The position numbers and the translations under genes are program-made. 64,000 bases of DNA from Oceanihabitans sp. IOP_32 (GTDB taxonomy: Bacteria > Bacteroidota > Bacteroidia > Flavobacteriales > Flavobacteriaceae), in assembly GCF_009498295.1 (NCBI RefSeq), contig NZ_CP040813.1, forward strand, positions 2,301,001-2,365,000, given 5' to 3'. The notes below the pieces were generated by a model. The model did not search any database, was not told where the DNA came from, and saw only the letters and a program-made list of their open reading frames with translations. This document shows positions 37,809-46,567 of the stretch, in pieces (position 1 is the first letter of the stretch; each line of letters starts with the position of its first letter).

Positions 37809-38297
37809 TTATTTCTTTTTCTTCCTAAAACTAGCAATCACCAAAATAATCATACCGGTAGTAACCGATAAATCGGCCATATTAAAAATGCCCGTTCTAA
37901 GGACACCACCTAAATCGATATGCCAAAAATCGGTAACCGAACCATACACAAAACGATCGTAAACATTGCCAATGCCACCGCCAATAATACTGGCAAAGGC
38001 AAAAAGAGACCACTTATCTAAAGATTTCTCTTTTAAAATATAGCGCAGTACAAAGGCTAAAACTACAATGGGTAATATAAGAAGCAAAAGGATTCTAAGC
38101 GTCTCGTTTAAGTCGCTACCCATGCCTAAAAAAGCTCCAGTATTTTCTACATTGTGTAAAGTGAAAAAATCACCAATAATTTTCGACTGACTGCCAGGGG
38201 CTACATTAGCTCTAATCCAAATTTTGGATATTTGATCTGCGGCAATAGTTAAAATAATAACAACCAGGATGAAGATGGAGCGTCTAGATAATTTCAT
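37809..38297 (-). CDS. lspA: lipoprotein signal peptidase (signal peptidase II)
   Basis: The 162-residue protein has four transmembrane helices. Catalytic aspartates lie in GNVYDRFVYGSVTDF and in FNMADLSVTTG, and the N-terminal DQISKIWIR motif is present. It cleaves prolipoproteins at the lipobox in the inner membrane, and this window encodes several such lipoproteins. It starts directly after the fabD stop with no spacer. Confidence 0.95.
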   Translation of the reverse strand: MKLSRRSIFILVVIILTIAADQISKIWIRANVAPGSQSKIIGDFFTLHNVENTGAFLGMGSDLNETLRILLLLILPIVVLAFVLRYILKEKSLDKWSLFAFASIIGGGIGNVYDRFVYGSVTDFWHIDLGGVLRTGIFNMADLSVTTGMIILVIASFRKKKK

Positions 38298-39191
38298 TTA
38301 ATTATTGCTTTCAAAAGTTGCAGAAGCCGTTTCAGAAGCCCTGTTAATTTTCTTTACTAAACCTTGTAATACTTTGCCTGGGCCTACTTCTGTAAATAGA
38401 GTAGCACCATCGGCAATCATTTGTTGTACCGATTGTGTCCAGCGCACTGGCGCTGTTAATTGCGATATTAAGTTTGCTTTAATGTCGGCTTCATTAATAA
38501 CCGCATGGGCTGTTACATTTTGGTAAATAGGACAGCTCGGTTTGTTAAATGTCGTGTTTTCTATAGCTGCAGCTAATTGTTCGCGAGCGGGCTCCATTAA
38601 AGGTGAATGAAAAGCACCACCAACAGGTAAAATTAAAGCACGTCTGGCGCCTGCATCTTTTAATTTTTCACAAGCTTGATTAACCGCCTCAATTTCTCCA
38701 GAGATTACGAGTTGACCTGGACAGTTGTAATTGGCAGCAACTACGATCCCTGGGGTGCTACTACATATGTTTTCAACAACAGCATCATCTAAACCTAAAA
38801 CGGCAGCCATGGTACTCGGTTGTAATTCGCATGCTTTTTGCATAGCAAGTGCACGTTGGGATACCAACTTTAAGCCATCTTCAAAATTTAAACTACCGTT
38901 GGCAACCAAAGCCGAAAATTCACCTAGCGAATGTCCTGCTACCATATCTGGTTTAAAGCTGTCGCCTAAGGTTTTTGCTAAAATTACAGAATGTAAAAAA
39001 ATAGCAGGTTGCGTCACTTTAGTTTCTTTAAGGGCTTCGGCAGTACCTTCAAACATAATGTCGGTAATGTTGAAACCTAGAATATGGTTGGCTTTCTCAA
39101 ATAACTCTTGGGCTAAAGGAGACTGTTCATAAAGGTCCAAACCCATTCCTGAAAATTGCGCACCTTGTCCTGGAAATATATATGCTTTCAT
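38298..39191 (-). CDS. fabD: malonyl-CoA:ACP transacylase
   Basis: The 297-residue protein opens with FPGQGAQFSGMG, has the active-site GHSLGEFSALV (Ser at 88) and the second catalytic His in GGAFHSPLM, and ends with the VGPGKVL segment. It loads malonate onto acyl carrier protein for fatty-acid synthesis. It forms a two-gene operon with lspA. Confidence 0.95.
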   Translation of the reverse strand: MKAYIFPGQGAQFSGMGLDLYEQSPLAQELFEKANHILGFNITDIMFEGTAEALKETKVTQPAIFLHSVILAKTLGDSFKPDMVAGHSLGEFSALVANGSLNFEDGLKLVSQRALAMQKACELQPSTMAAVLGLDDAVVENICSSTPGIVVAANYNCPGQLVISGEIEAVNQACEKLKDAGARRALILPVGGAFHSPLMEPAREQLAAAIENTTFNKPSCPIYQNVTAHAVINEADIKANLISQLTAPVRWTQSVQQMIADGATLFTEVGPGKVLQGLVKKINRASETASATFESNN

Positions 39192-39287
39192 ATGTTCTTA
39201 AAATTTTGATGCTGCAAAAATAGGAATAAATCTTTTAAACAAGATAGCTTACTTCGCTTTTAGAAAAGCATATAAAAATAATGATTT

Positions 39288-39443
39288 GGGCGTTACCCCG
39301 AAAAAGGGGTCGGGCTTTCCGCTATATCTTTTTTTTTACGTTATAGCGAGGACTGAGCGACGAGGCTATCTGTTAAATTTTAGTTCTAATCAAAGTATGT
39401 TTTATGTCTTTCAAAAAAAGGATGCCGCATCAATCCCTAACGC
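39288..39443. repeat. 156-bp dispersed repeat, GGGCGTTACCCC...ATCCCTAACGC type
   Basis: It begins GGGCGTTACCCCG, has a CCCCGAAAAAGGGG hairpin and the segment GTCGGGCTTTCCGCTATATC, and ends with GGATGCCGCATCAATCCCTA and ACGC. The ends share inverted GCGTTA / TAACGC. I recall this GGGCGTT...CCCTAACGC element as common in Flavobacteriaceae intergenic DNA, with no assigned function. Only one copy occurs here. Confidence 0.6.
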
Positions 39444-39453
39444 AGAATCCAAG

Positions 39454-41010
39454 TTACAATCCTACAATTGCAGCTTCGGCACAACGTTCGCCATCCATAG
39501 CCGCCGAAACGATTCCACCCGCATAACCCGCACCTTCCCCGCAAGGAAATAAACCTTCAATTTCTGGATGTTCTAAATTCTCTTTTCTAGGAATGTTAAT
39601 AGGGGATGAGGTTCTAGATTCTACCCCAACAATGTTGGCTTCTTCAGTATAATAGCCCTTCATTTTTTGTCCGAAAGCCTCAAAACCCTTTCGCAGTCTA
39701 CTTCCTATTAATTTTGGTAATAAAGCATGCAGGGGAGCCGATTTTAAACCCGGTTGGTAGGAGCTGTCATTTAAATTTTGAGATAAACGACCTTCAACAA
39801 AATCGGTGAGACGTTGCGCTGGTGCCACTTGGCTACGTCCGCCAGCCGTAAAAGCGAGGCGTTCTAAATTCTTTTGATATTCCAGCCCTTTTAAAACCCC
39901 AAACTGTTCGTATTTTTTTAAATCCTGATCGACATTAATTTCAACGACAATACCCGAATTCGCATACAGATTGTTTCGTTTTGAAGGCGACATGCCATTA
40001 ACAACAACCTCGCCATTTGCCGTAGCTGCAGGAACTATAAAACCGCCAGGGCACATACAAAACGAATAAACACCACGGTGGTTTACTTGTTGCACCAAAC
40101 CGTATGAAGCTGGCGGTAGAAGCTCGTGCCTATCACCAGAACAATGGTATTGAATAGAATCAATAATATGTTGTGGATGCTCTACGCGAACTCCCATGGC
40201 AAAAGATTTTGCGGTTATCGCAATATCCTTCTTATGAAGTAAATAATAAATATCTCGTGCAGAATGTCCTGTTGCTAAAATAACACGATTGGCCTGCATT
40301 TCTTCACCATTTTGTAGTTGAATGGCTTGTATTTTGTTGTTTTTCGTAGTAAAATTAACCACACGGGTTTCAAAATGAATCTCGCCGCCGTGGTGTAATA
40401 TGGTTTCACGAATGTTTTGAACTACTTTGGGTAGTTTATTAGTTCCAATATGTGGGTGGGCATCGATTAAAATTTGATCGGTGGCACCATGAAAAACGAG
40501 ATTTTCAAAAATGCGCCTCACGTCACCGCGTTTTAAACTCCGGGTGTACAATTTACCATCGCTATAGGTGCCAGCACCACCTTCGCCAAAGCAATAATTA
40601 GAATCTTCATTAACAATGTGATCTCGATTTATAGCTTTTAAATCCCTACGGCGATCTTGCACATTTTTACCGCGTTCTAAAACAATGGGTTTATAACCGA
40701 GTTCTATACAGCGCAAGGCAGCATACATTCCTGCTGGGCCAAAGCCAATAATATGAATGGGTTTGGCTTTCGAGACATCTTTGTAATTAAAGATGTATTC
40801 TGATTTTTCTGGTAAAGCTTCCTTAATGTAAACAGCAACTTTATAGTTAAAAAAGATTTTGGGTTTTCTAGCATCAATAGACTTGCGTAATACTTTTATA
40901 CCGTTAATATCGGTTTTGTCAATATCTAAAAACTGTGCCGCTTTTTTAATCAGTATATCGGCTTGTTCTTCGTCTTTAAGCGATATACGTAGTTGAATGT
41001 CTTTTACCAT
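39454..41010 (-). CDS. FAD-dependent dehydrogenase (NAD(FAD)-utilising, BaiN/HI0933-like)
   Basis: The 518-residue protein has an N-terminal extension of about 90 residues with a basic alpha/beta fold. FAD-binding HIIGFGPAGMYAALRCIELG follows with VLERGK, then EGGAGTYSDGKLYTR, ILATGHSARDIYY, and the C-terminal SRTSSPINIPR and PCGEGAGYAGGIVSAAMDG. The family is large and uncharacterised; its reaction is unknown. It is cytoplasmic and complete, and faces the repeat at 41097 at its 5' side. Confidence 0.87.
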   Translation of the reverse strand: MVKDIQLRISLKDEEQADILIKKAAQFLDIDKTDINGIKVLRKSIDARKPKIFFNYKVAVYIKEALPEKSEYIFNYKDVSKAKPIHIIGFGPAGMYAALRCIELGYKPIVLERGKNVQDRRRDLKAINRDHIVNEDSNYCFGEGGAGTYSDGKLYTRSLKRGDVRRIFENLVFHGATDQILIDAHPHIGTNKLPKVVQNIRETILHHGGEIHFETRVVNFTTKNNKIQAIQLQNGEEMQANRVILATGHSARDIYYLLHKKDIAITAKSFAMGVRVEHPQHIIDSIQYHCSGDRHELLPPASYGLVQQVNHRGVYSFCMCPGGFIVPAATANGEVVVNGMSPSKRNNLYANSGIVVEINVDQDLKKYEQFGVLKGLEYQKNLERLAFTAGGRSQVAPAQRLTDFVEGRLSQNLNDSSYQPGLKSAPLHALLPKLIGSRLRKGFEAFGQKMKGYYTEEANIVGVESRTSSPINIPRKENLEHPEIEGLFPCGEGAGYAGGIVSAAMDGERCAEAAIVGL

Positions 41011-41096
41011 ATTGCAAAATTACGGAAAATAGGGGCTAGTGTTGTAAAAGAAATTTAAAAGCTTATATTTTTAGTTTTTATATTTTTATTCACTAG

Positions 41097-41308
41097 TGTC
41101 CGATTAAAAATATTAAAATGCTGTCCATCCTTTTAAAATTAAGAACTTTGCACGTTTTATAAAATGTCACCTTGCTTATTTGAAATAATTATTAAGATTT
41201 AAAGGAACTATTTTGTTAATTTAAAGTACTTCTGTTTATCAGTTAGTTAGAATCAAGTCTTGGTTATTATGTCTATTAGCGAAGCGGTCTTATGTCTTTT
41301 GTCGGACA
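41097..41308. repeat. 212-bp MITE-like repeat with TGTCCGA ends, copy 2
   Basis: It is nearly identical to 3235-3445, in the same orientation on the + strand. Both copies are preceded by CACTAG or CACTAG-like sequence and followed by TTAATG, so the true ends may extend slightly further. It fills most of the 41011-41356 gap. Confidence 0.7.
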
Positions 41309-41356
41309 TTAATGATTTTTATTGATAGCAAATTATTTTAAAATCTTAATCTAAAT

Positions 41357-42295
41357 TCAAAACGACTCGTTATAATACTTCCCTTGCCAAGTATTTTTCT
41401 CTGCAAGCTTTTTATCGATTTTTGCTACAATCTCAAAATTTTTAAGGCCCTTCCATTTTGGGGCAATCAATAAGTCTTGAGGTGCTTCGCTTACAAAACG
41501 TTCAATAATAATGTCTGGGCGTAATAAGCCCACAAAATCGGTTATGAGATCGATATAACGTTCGGCTGTAAATAAATTAAATTTTTCTGGCTTGGTTTTA
41601 TACTGGTACGCCATTATCGATTGCTTTACAATTTGTAAATGGTGTAGTTTTAAAGTATGAATAGGCAGTTTAGAAATGGCTTTAGCATGATTTAACAAAT
41701 CGGCTTCCGATTCTCCCGGCAAGCCTATAATTAAGTGTGCGCCCAAATAAAAACCTTTGTTTTCGCATAGGGCATAGGTGGCTTTGGTATCTTCGAAGGT
41801 ATGGCATCTGTTAACTGTTTTTAAAGTCTTGTTCAAGGTACTCTCTACACCAAACTCCAGAGCAATAAAATAGGTTTTCGATAGCATTGATAAATAATCG
41901 ATAATCTCCTCTGAAATACAATCTGGACGGGTGCCAATAACCAAGCCCACCACGTTTGGAACGCTTAGCGCCTCTTTGTACATGGCTTTAAGAGATTCTA
42001 AATCGGAGTACGTATTTGTATAGGCTTGAAAATATGCTAAATAGTGTTGTGATTTATATTTTTTAGAAAACCGACTAATGCCTTCTTCTAATTGTTGGGT
42101 AATGCTTTTTGTGGGCTCACAATAATCGGGATTAAAGGTGTTATTGTTGCAATAAGTACAACCGCCGTAGCCTTTGGAGCCGTCTCTATTCGGACAAGTA
42201 AATCCAATGTCTAATGAGATTTTTTGAACCCGTTCTCCAAAAGTAGATTTAATAAATGATGAGTAATCTAAATAGCGTTTCCCAGTAATTTTCAT
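41357..42295 (-). CDS. radical SAM protein of the YhcC/TIGR01212 family
   Basis: The 312-residue protein has the family iron-sulfur motif in GFTCPNRDGSKGYGGCTYCNN. It also has GTRPDCISEEIIDYL, ALEFGVESTLNKTLKTVNR and HLIIGLPGESEADLL. Members are radical-SAM enzymes of unresolved reaction, often suggested to act on tRNA or small thiolated substrates. It is the terminal gene before the repeat on this strand. Confidence 0.9.
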   Translation of the reverse strand: MKITGKRYLDYSSFIKSTFGERVQKISLDIGFTCPNRDGSKGYGGCTYCNNNTFNPDYCEPTKSITQQLEEGISRFSKKYKSQHYLAYFQAYTNTYSDLESLKAMYKEALSVPNVVGLVIGTRPDCISEEIIDYLSMLSKTYFIALEFGVESTLNKTLKTVNRCHTFEDTKATYALCENKGFYLGAHLIIGLPGESEADLLNHAKAISKLPIHTLKLHHLQIVKQSIMAYQYKTKPEKFNLFTAERYIDLITDFVGLLRPDIIIERFVSEAPQDLLIAPKWKGLKNFEIVAKIDKKLAEKNTWQGKYYNESF

Positions 42296-42527
42296 ATCAA
42301 GTTGTTGTAGTAGTGTGTTTGTTTTTGTTACAAGAGGCTGTTTTTAATGATTGATTTCTCTTTTAATAGTAAAAAGCTATACAATCACAGAGAAATGGGT
42401 AGGTTGTTTTTTAGAAGATTAGGTTTTTAACGACGACACCGTTTATAAATAGACATTCAAAAACATGTTTGAAGCACTAGGAATTACACCCAATTCTTAG
42501 TTAAATAAACACATGGTGGTTTGTTGT

Positions 42528-43469
42528 TTAATTTTTTTTCATGCGTTCGTAAGTTAAAAACGAAAATTCATGTGCATGGTTTTCATCTTTTTTATGAAAA
42601 ATATTTTCTGTTTCTTTCCAAATACTGCGATCAATCTCAGGGAAAAAGGCATCGGCATCAAAGTTTTCATGTACCCGAGTTAACTCAATTTTATCGGCAA
42701 AAGCCATAGCTTGTTTATAAATTTCGCCGCCACCAATAATAAAAGGTTGCGAATCGTTTTTTGCGGCATCGATAGCATCTTCTAAGCTGTGTACTAAAAT
42801 AACACCACTGGGTACTTTATAGTTTTCTTGTCGTGAAATTACAATATGAGTCCTATTTGGTAATGGTTTTGGAAAACTTTCAAAAGTTTTACGCCCCATA
42901 ATAATATAATGCCCGTTAGTTAAGCTTTTAAAGCGTTTTAGGTCGTTACTTAAATGCCAAATAAGCTGGTTGTCTTTTCCAATAGCGTTATTTTCGGCCG
43001 CAGCGGCTATTATAGTGAGCTCTGTTTTCTTGCTACTAAGGTCTTCAGGCTTAGCTTCGCGTTTTACCTGCTCGTACACTTCACTTTGTGCAAGTTTTTT
43101 TTCTTCTTTTATAAAGCCTTTCTTTAGTTTTTCAATACGGTTTTGTTGTTGCGCCACCAGTTTGTCTAATTGATTTTTCTCCCAAGTTTTTCCCATAAAT
43201 TTATGGGTAACAAAAACATTAAAGGCATGGTATACTAAAATGAAAAACCAAAGTAAGACAACAAAAAGGAACCATTCTTTACCAAACAACCTAAATTCTT
43301 TGCCAATGCCTATCACCGTGTTTAAGACTATAAAAAAAAGTGCTCCTATTAAAAATATGACAAAATGTAGGTATAAACGTTTTTTTTGTTTAATACGTCT
43401 TTGTGCGTTTTCAATAAGTTCTAATTGATCTGGATCTATGGGTTTTTGTTGTTTTTTATTTCCGAACAT
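42528..43469 (-). CDS. folA: membrane-anchored dihydrofolate reductase (2TM domain-DHFR fusion)
   Basis: Residues 1-110 hold a 2TM domain with helices at about 32-53 and 67-87. Residues 110-148 form a charged coiled-coil-like linker. Residues from about 150 form a full DHFR: LTIIAAAAENNAIGKDNQLIWHLSNDLKRFK, IIMGRKTFESFPKPLPNR, IIGGGEIY. DHFR reduces dihydrofolate to tetrahydrofolate with NADPH and is normally soluble at about 165 residues. Here the reading frame is continuous at 313 residues. The gene follows thyA, whose product makes dihydrofolate, so they work as a pair. An internal start for a soluble form cannot be excluded. Confidence 0.9.
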   Translation of the reverse strand: MFGNKKQQKPIDPDQLELIENAQRRIKQKKRLYLHFVIFLIGALFFIVLNTVIGIGKEFRLFGKEWFLFVVLLWFFILVYHAFNVFVTHKFMGKTWEKNQLDKLVAQQQNRIEKLKKGFIKEEKKLAQSEVYEQVKREAKPEDLSSKKTELTIIAAAAENNAIGKDNQLIWHLSNDLKRFKSLTNGHYIIMGRKTFESFPKPLPNRTHIVISRQENYKVPSGVILVHSLEDAIDAAKNDSQPFIIGGGEIYKQAMAFADKIELTRVHENFDADAFFPEIDRSIWKETENIFHKKDENHAHEFSFLTYERMKKN

Positions 43470-43583
43470 ATCAATAATATTGCTTGTGTAAAGTTATAAC
43501 TTTTAAGCTTACAAAGAAAAACATAATTAGGGGTTACTAACAGGTTTCTTAAATGCTGTAATTCATACTATGATGTGTTTCCA

Positions 43584-44408
43584 TTACACCGCTACACTGC
43601 CTTTTATATGTGGATGCGGATTGTAATCAACTAAAGTGAAATCGTTGTACGTGAAATCGAAAATATCTTTTATTTCCGGATTTAAAATCATTTTTGGTAA
43701 TGGTTTTAAATCACGAGACAACTGTAATTCTAACTGCTCTAAGTGGTTGCTGTATATATGAGCATCGCCAAAAGTATGAATAAATTCTCCAGGCTGATAG
43801 CCGCAAACTTGAGCCATCATCATGGTGAATAGTGCATAACTAGCGATATTAAAAGGCACCCCCAAAAAGATATCGGCACTACGCTGGTAAAGCTGACAAG
43901 ATAATTTGCCATCGGCGACATAAAATTGAAAAAAAGCATGGCATGGTGGTAAAGCCGCTTTACCATTGGCTACATTTTCGCTAAAATTTTTTGTGGTGTC
44001 TGGTAATACTGAAGGATTCCAGGCAGAAACCAGCATACGTCTACTATCCGGATTAGTCTTTAGAGTGTTAATGGTGTCTTTAATCTGGTCGATGTCATCG
44101 TTATTCCAGTTGCGCCATTGGTGGCCATAAACGGGACCGAGGTCGCCATTTTCATCGGCCCAGCTGTTCCAAATTTTAACGCCATTCTGTGTTAAATAGT
44201 TAATATTGGTATCGCCTTTTAAAAACCACAACAGCTCGTGTATTATGGATTTTAAATGTAGCTTCTTAGTGGTTACCATAGGGAAACCCTCACTCAAATC
44301 AAATCGCATTTGATAACCAAATACGCTTTTTGTTCCTGTTCCCGTTCTATCTGCTTTTTCGTTTCCGTTTTCTAAAACGTGTTTTACTAAATCGTGATAT
44401 TGTTTCAT
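43584..44408 (-). CDS. thyA: thymidylate synthase (ThyA type)
   Basis: The 274-residue protein has [16 protein letters not shown], the nucleophile Cys at 156 in [26 protein letters not shown] and HIYSNHLEQ. It makes dTMP from dUMP using methylene-tetrahydrofolate. There is a short insert (about residues 137-150, [14 protein letters not shown]) before the catalytic loop. It sits between the nucleoside transporter and the DHFR fusion. Confidence 0.96.
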   Translation of the reverse strand: MKQYHDLVKHVLENGNEKADRTGTGTKSVFGYQMRFDLSEGFPMVTTKKLHLKSIIHELLWFLKGDTNINYLTQNGVKIWNSWADENGDLGPVYGHQWRNWNNDDIDQIKDTINTLKTNPDSRRMLVSAWNPSVLPDTTKNFSENVANGKAALPPCHAFFQFYVADGKLSCQLYQRSADIFLGVPFNIASYALFTMMMAQVCGYQPGEFIHTFGDAHIYSNHLEQLELQLSRDLKPLPKMILNPEIKDIFDFTYNDFTLVDYNPHPHIKGSVAV

Positions 44409-44620
44409 ATTATATTTTGCGAAAGAAGCGATTTTATTAAATTAAACTTACTTTTTAAATGCGACACGAATCGAAGCTAAATACAGTTTTTAAAGTAACC
44501 ATTTAGCAGAGCCCTGAAAATAAAAAATTTTTCAAAACTAAAGCTTTGTTTCAGAATAAAATAATAAAATGCCAATAATGCATCTCTTTTTCTAACTTAA
44601 ATTCTGTTTCTGAGGTGTTG

Positions 44621-44661
44621 TACCAAATTAACCGTACGACATTTCAAAATTAAATTGGTAT
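44621..44661. repeat. 42-bp palindromic ATACCAA element (solo)
   Basis: TACCAAATTAACCGTACGAC and the following AAAATTAAATTGGTAT form the inverse of the element at 6639-6680. It lies just after the nucleoside transporter stop and could form a hairpin in its mRNA 3' end. Confidence 0.72.
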
Positions 44662-44670
44662 TAAACTGTT

Positions 44671-46464
44671 TTATCCAATTATCATTCCCGCAATAGTAGC
44701 CGATACTAAAGAGGCAATCGATCCACCAATAAGAGCTTTCATCCCAAATTTAGATAAGGTTTTTCGTTGTCCTGGAGCTAGAGAGCCAATACCTCCAATT
44801 TGAATGCCTATAGACGCGAAATTTGCAAACCCACAAAGCATGTAAGTGGCCATAATTATTGATTTTTGGTATGTAAGATGTGTGGCATTTGCCACATTTT
44901 TAAGTTCAGATAATTGAATGTAACCTATAAATTCGCTTGCTGCAATTTTAATGCCTAAAAGCTGTCCCATTAAGGCCATATCTTCTTTAGCTACTCCAAT
45001 AAGCCACATTAAAGGGGCGAAAAGGTAGCCTAAAATAAGCTCGAGAGATAGGTCTTGGTACGAGGTGTTGTTCGCAATCCATTGATTTAAATGGCTTATC
45101 TCGCCAACCCAACTTAAAATACCGTTAAACATGGCAATAAAAGCTACAAATACTAAAAGCATGGCACCAACATTTACCGCTAGTTTTAAACCTTCGGTTG
45201 TACCGTTTGCAATGGCGTCTAAGAAGTTAGAGCCTATGGTTTCCTGAGACACATTGGCGTTTGTATTTACTTTTTCGGTTTGCGGATATAATATTTTGGA
45301 TATGACGATTGCACCAGGTGCCGCCATAACCGATGCGGCCAATAAGTGTTTGGCGTAAAATAAACGTAACTCAGGGTCGTCGCCACCTAAAAAACCAATA
45401 TAGGCTGCTAGTACTGCACCCGCCACCGTGGCCATGCCACCAATCATAACTAATAGAATTTCAGACTTATTCATTTTCTCTAAATAAGCCTTTATGAGTA
45501 ATGGGGCTTCGGTTTGACCTAAAAAAATATTTCCGGCAACACTTAAACTTTCTGCTCCAGAAATTTTTAGGGCTTTAGAGAGTAACCAAGCCATGGCTTG
45601 CACGACTTTTTGAATAATACCTAAATAAAATAAAACGGATGTTAAAGCTGAAAAAAATATTATGGTAGGAAGTACTTGAAAAGCAAAGATAAAACCGTAG
45701 GAACTCACATCCATGACGCCACTAAAAAGAAATTCGCTACCAGCTCGCGTAAAATCTAAGATATTAATAAATACTTGTCCAATGGCTTCAAAACCATTTT
45801 TTATGAAACTCACTTTTAAGACCCCTATGGCAATTACAAGTTGGAATGCTAAACCAATGCCCACAATCTTCCAATTAATGGCTTTTCTATTATTACTGAA
45901 TACAAAGGCAATAAAAATTAAAGTAATCATGCCTAAAATACCTCGCCACAAACTGTGTATTGAAAATCCTTGGCTAGGAATAATAGTGTCTACAGGAGCT
46001 TCAATCGATAAATAACCTGAATGTGCACTAGAAACGTAGGTTAGTACTTTATTATTTTTTTTTAATTGTAATGTACTGTCGTTTAATTTTAATATTTCGT
46101 AATAAACATCGATGGTTTTTGGTACTTTTTGCTTTAAAACGATAAGGTTGTTGTTTTGAAGCCAAACCCCTTTACTAAACGTATTTCGTAATGTTGAGAG
46201 GTATTCTCCGTTTCGATTTAAATTAAGAAACTCTTTGCCCCGTTCAAAATCTAATTTAGACTGAATGCTATCGGGATAACTCTCGTAAATAGTGTGTTCG
46301 TAAAGTTGCCAGTTGTTTATTTTTTTATCTACAAATAGTTTTTCTATGTCCTGTTTAAAGGTATTAAAAAGACTATCTGTTTTTTTGTCATTTATATTTT
46401 GGGCTGTAACTGTTGAAGTCGAGAATAACACAATAGCAGCTAAAGACAAAAAAAAGTGTTTCAT
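44671..46464 (-). CDS. concentrative nucleoside transporter (NupC/CNT) with N-terminal exported domain
   Basis: From ATG 46462-46464 the protein has 597 residues. A signal peptide (MKHFFLSLAAIVLFSTSTVTAQ) is followed by about 165 residues of a beta-rich lipocalin-like domain. The CNT membrane domain then begins near LWRGILGMITLIFIAFVFS and includes GQTEAPLLIKAYLEKM, GGMATVAGAVLAAYIGFLG and GFANFASIGIQIGGIG. CNT proteins import nucleosides with Na+ or H+. The in-frame ATG at 46509 lies inside the conserved leader and would put 15 polar residues before the signal peptide, so it is unlikely. Downstream thyA and DHFR fit a nucleoside and folate theme. Confidence 0.9.
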   Translation of the reverse strand: MKHFFLSLAAIVLFSTSTVTAQNINDKKTDSLFNTFKQDIEKLFVDKKINNWQLYEHTIYESYPDSIQSKLDFERGKEFLNLNRNGEYLSTLRNTFSKGVWLQNNNLIVLKQKVPKTIDVYYEILKLNDSTLQLKKNNKVLTYVSSAHSGYLSIEAPVDTIIPSQGFSIHSLWRGILGMITLIFIAFVFSNNRKAINWKIVGIGLAFQLVIAIGVLKVSFIKNGFEAIGQVFINILDFTRAGSEFLFSGVMDVSSYGFIFAFQVLPTIIFFSALTSVLFYLGIIQKVVQAMAWLLSKALKISGAESLSVAGNIFLGQTEAPLLIKAYLEKMNKSEILLVMIGGMATVAGAVLAAYIGFLGGDDPELRLFYAKHLLAASVMAAPGAIVISKILYPQTEKVNTNANVSQETIGSNFLDAIANGTTEGLKLAVNVGAMLLVFVAFIAMFNGILSWVGEISHLNQWIANNTSYQDLSLELILGYLFAPLMWLIGVAKEDMALMGQLLGIKIAASEFIGYIQLSELKNVANATHLTYQKSIIMATYMLCGFANFASIGIQIGGIGSLAPGQRKTLSKFGMKALIGGSIASLVSATIAGMIIG

Positions 46465-46554
46465 GTGTTTGTTTTTATTGTTTTTTCTTTGGTCACATGC
46501 GACATCCATATAATCATATCCTTGGTTCTCAAGTTTTAGTTATGGATGTTTCAT
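46465..46554 (-). promoter_or_regulatory. conserved 90-bp leader, copy D (upstream of nucleoside transporter)
   Basis: The architecture matches copies A to C: ATGAAACATCCATAACTAAA, inner CTTG...CAAG hairpin, ATGGATGTCGCATGTGACC, and an A-rich run to the ATG. It starts 13 bp after the stop of the upstream nuclease gene, so it is intercistronic. In this copy CGATGA is CAAAGA, so the second mini frame is open into the main gene. Confidence 0.8.
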
Positions 46555-46567
46555 AAGTAAACTAAAA

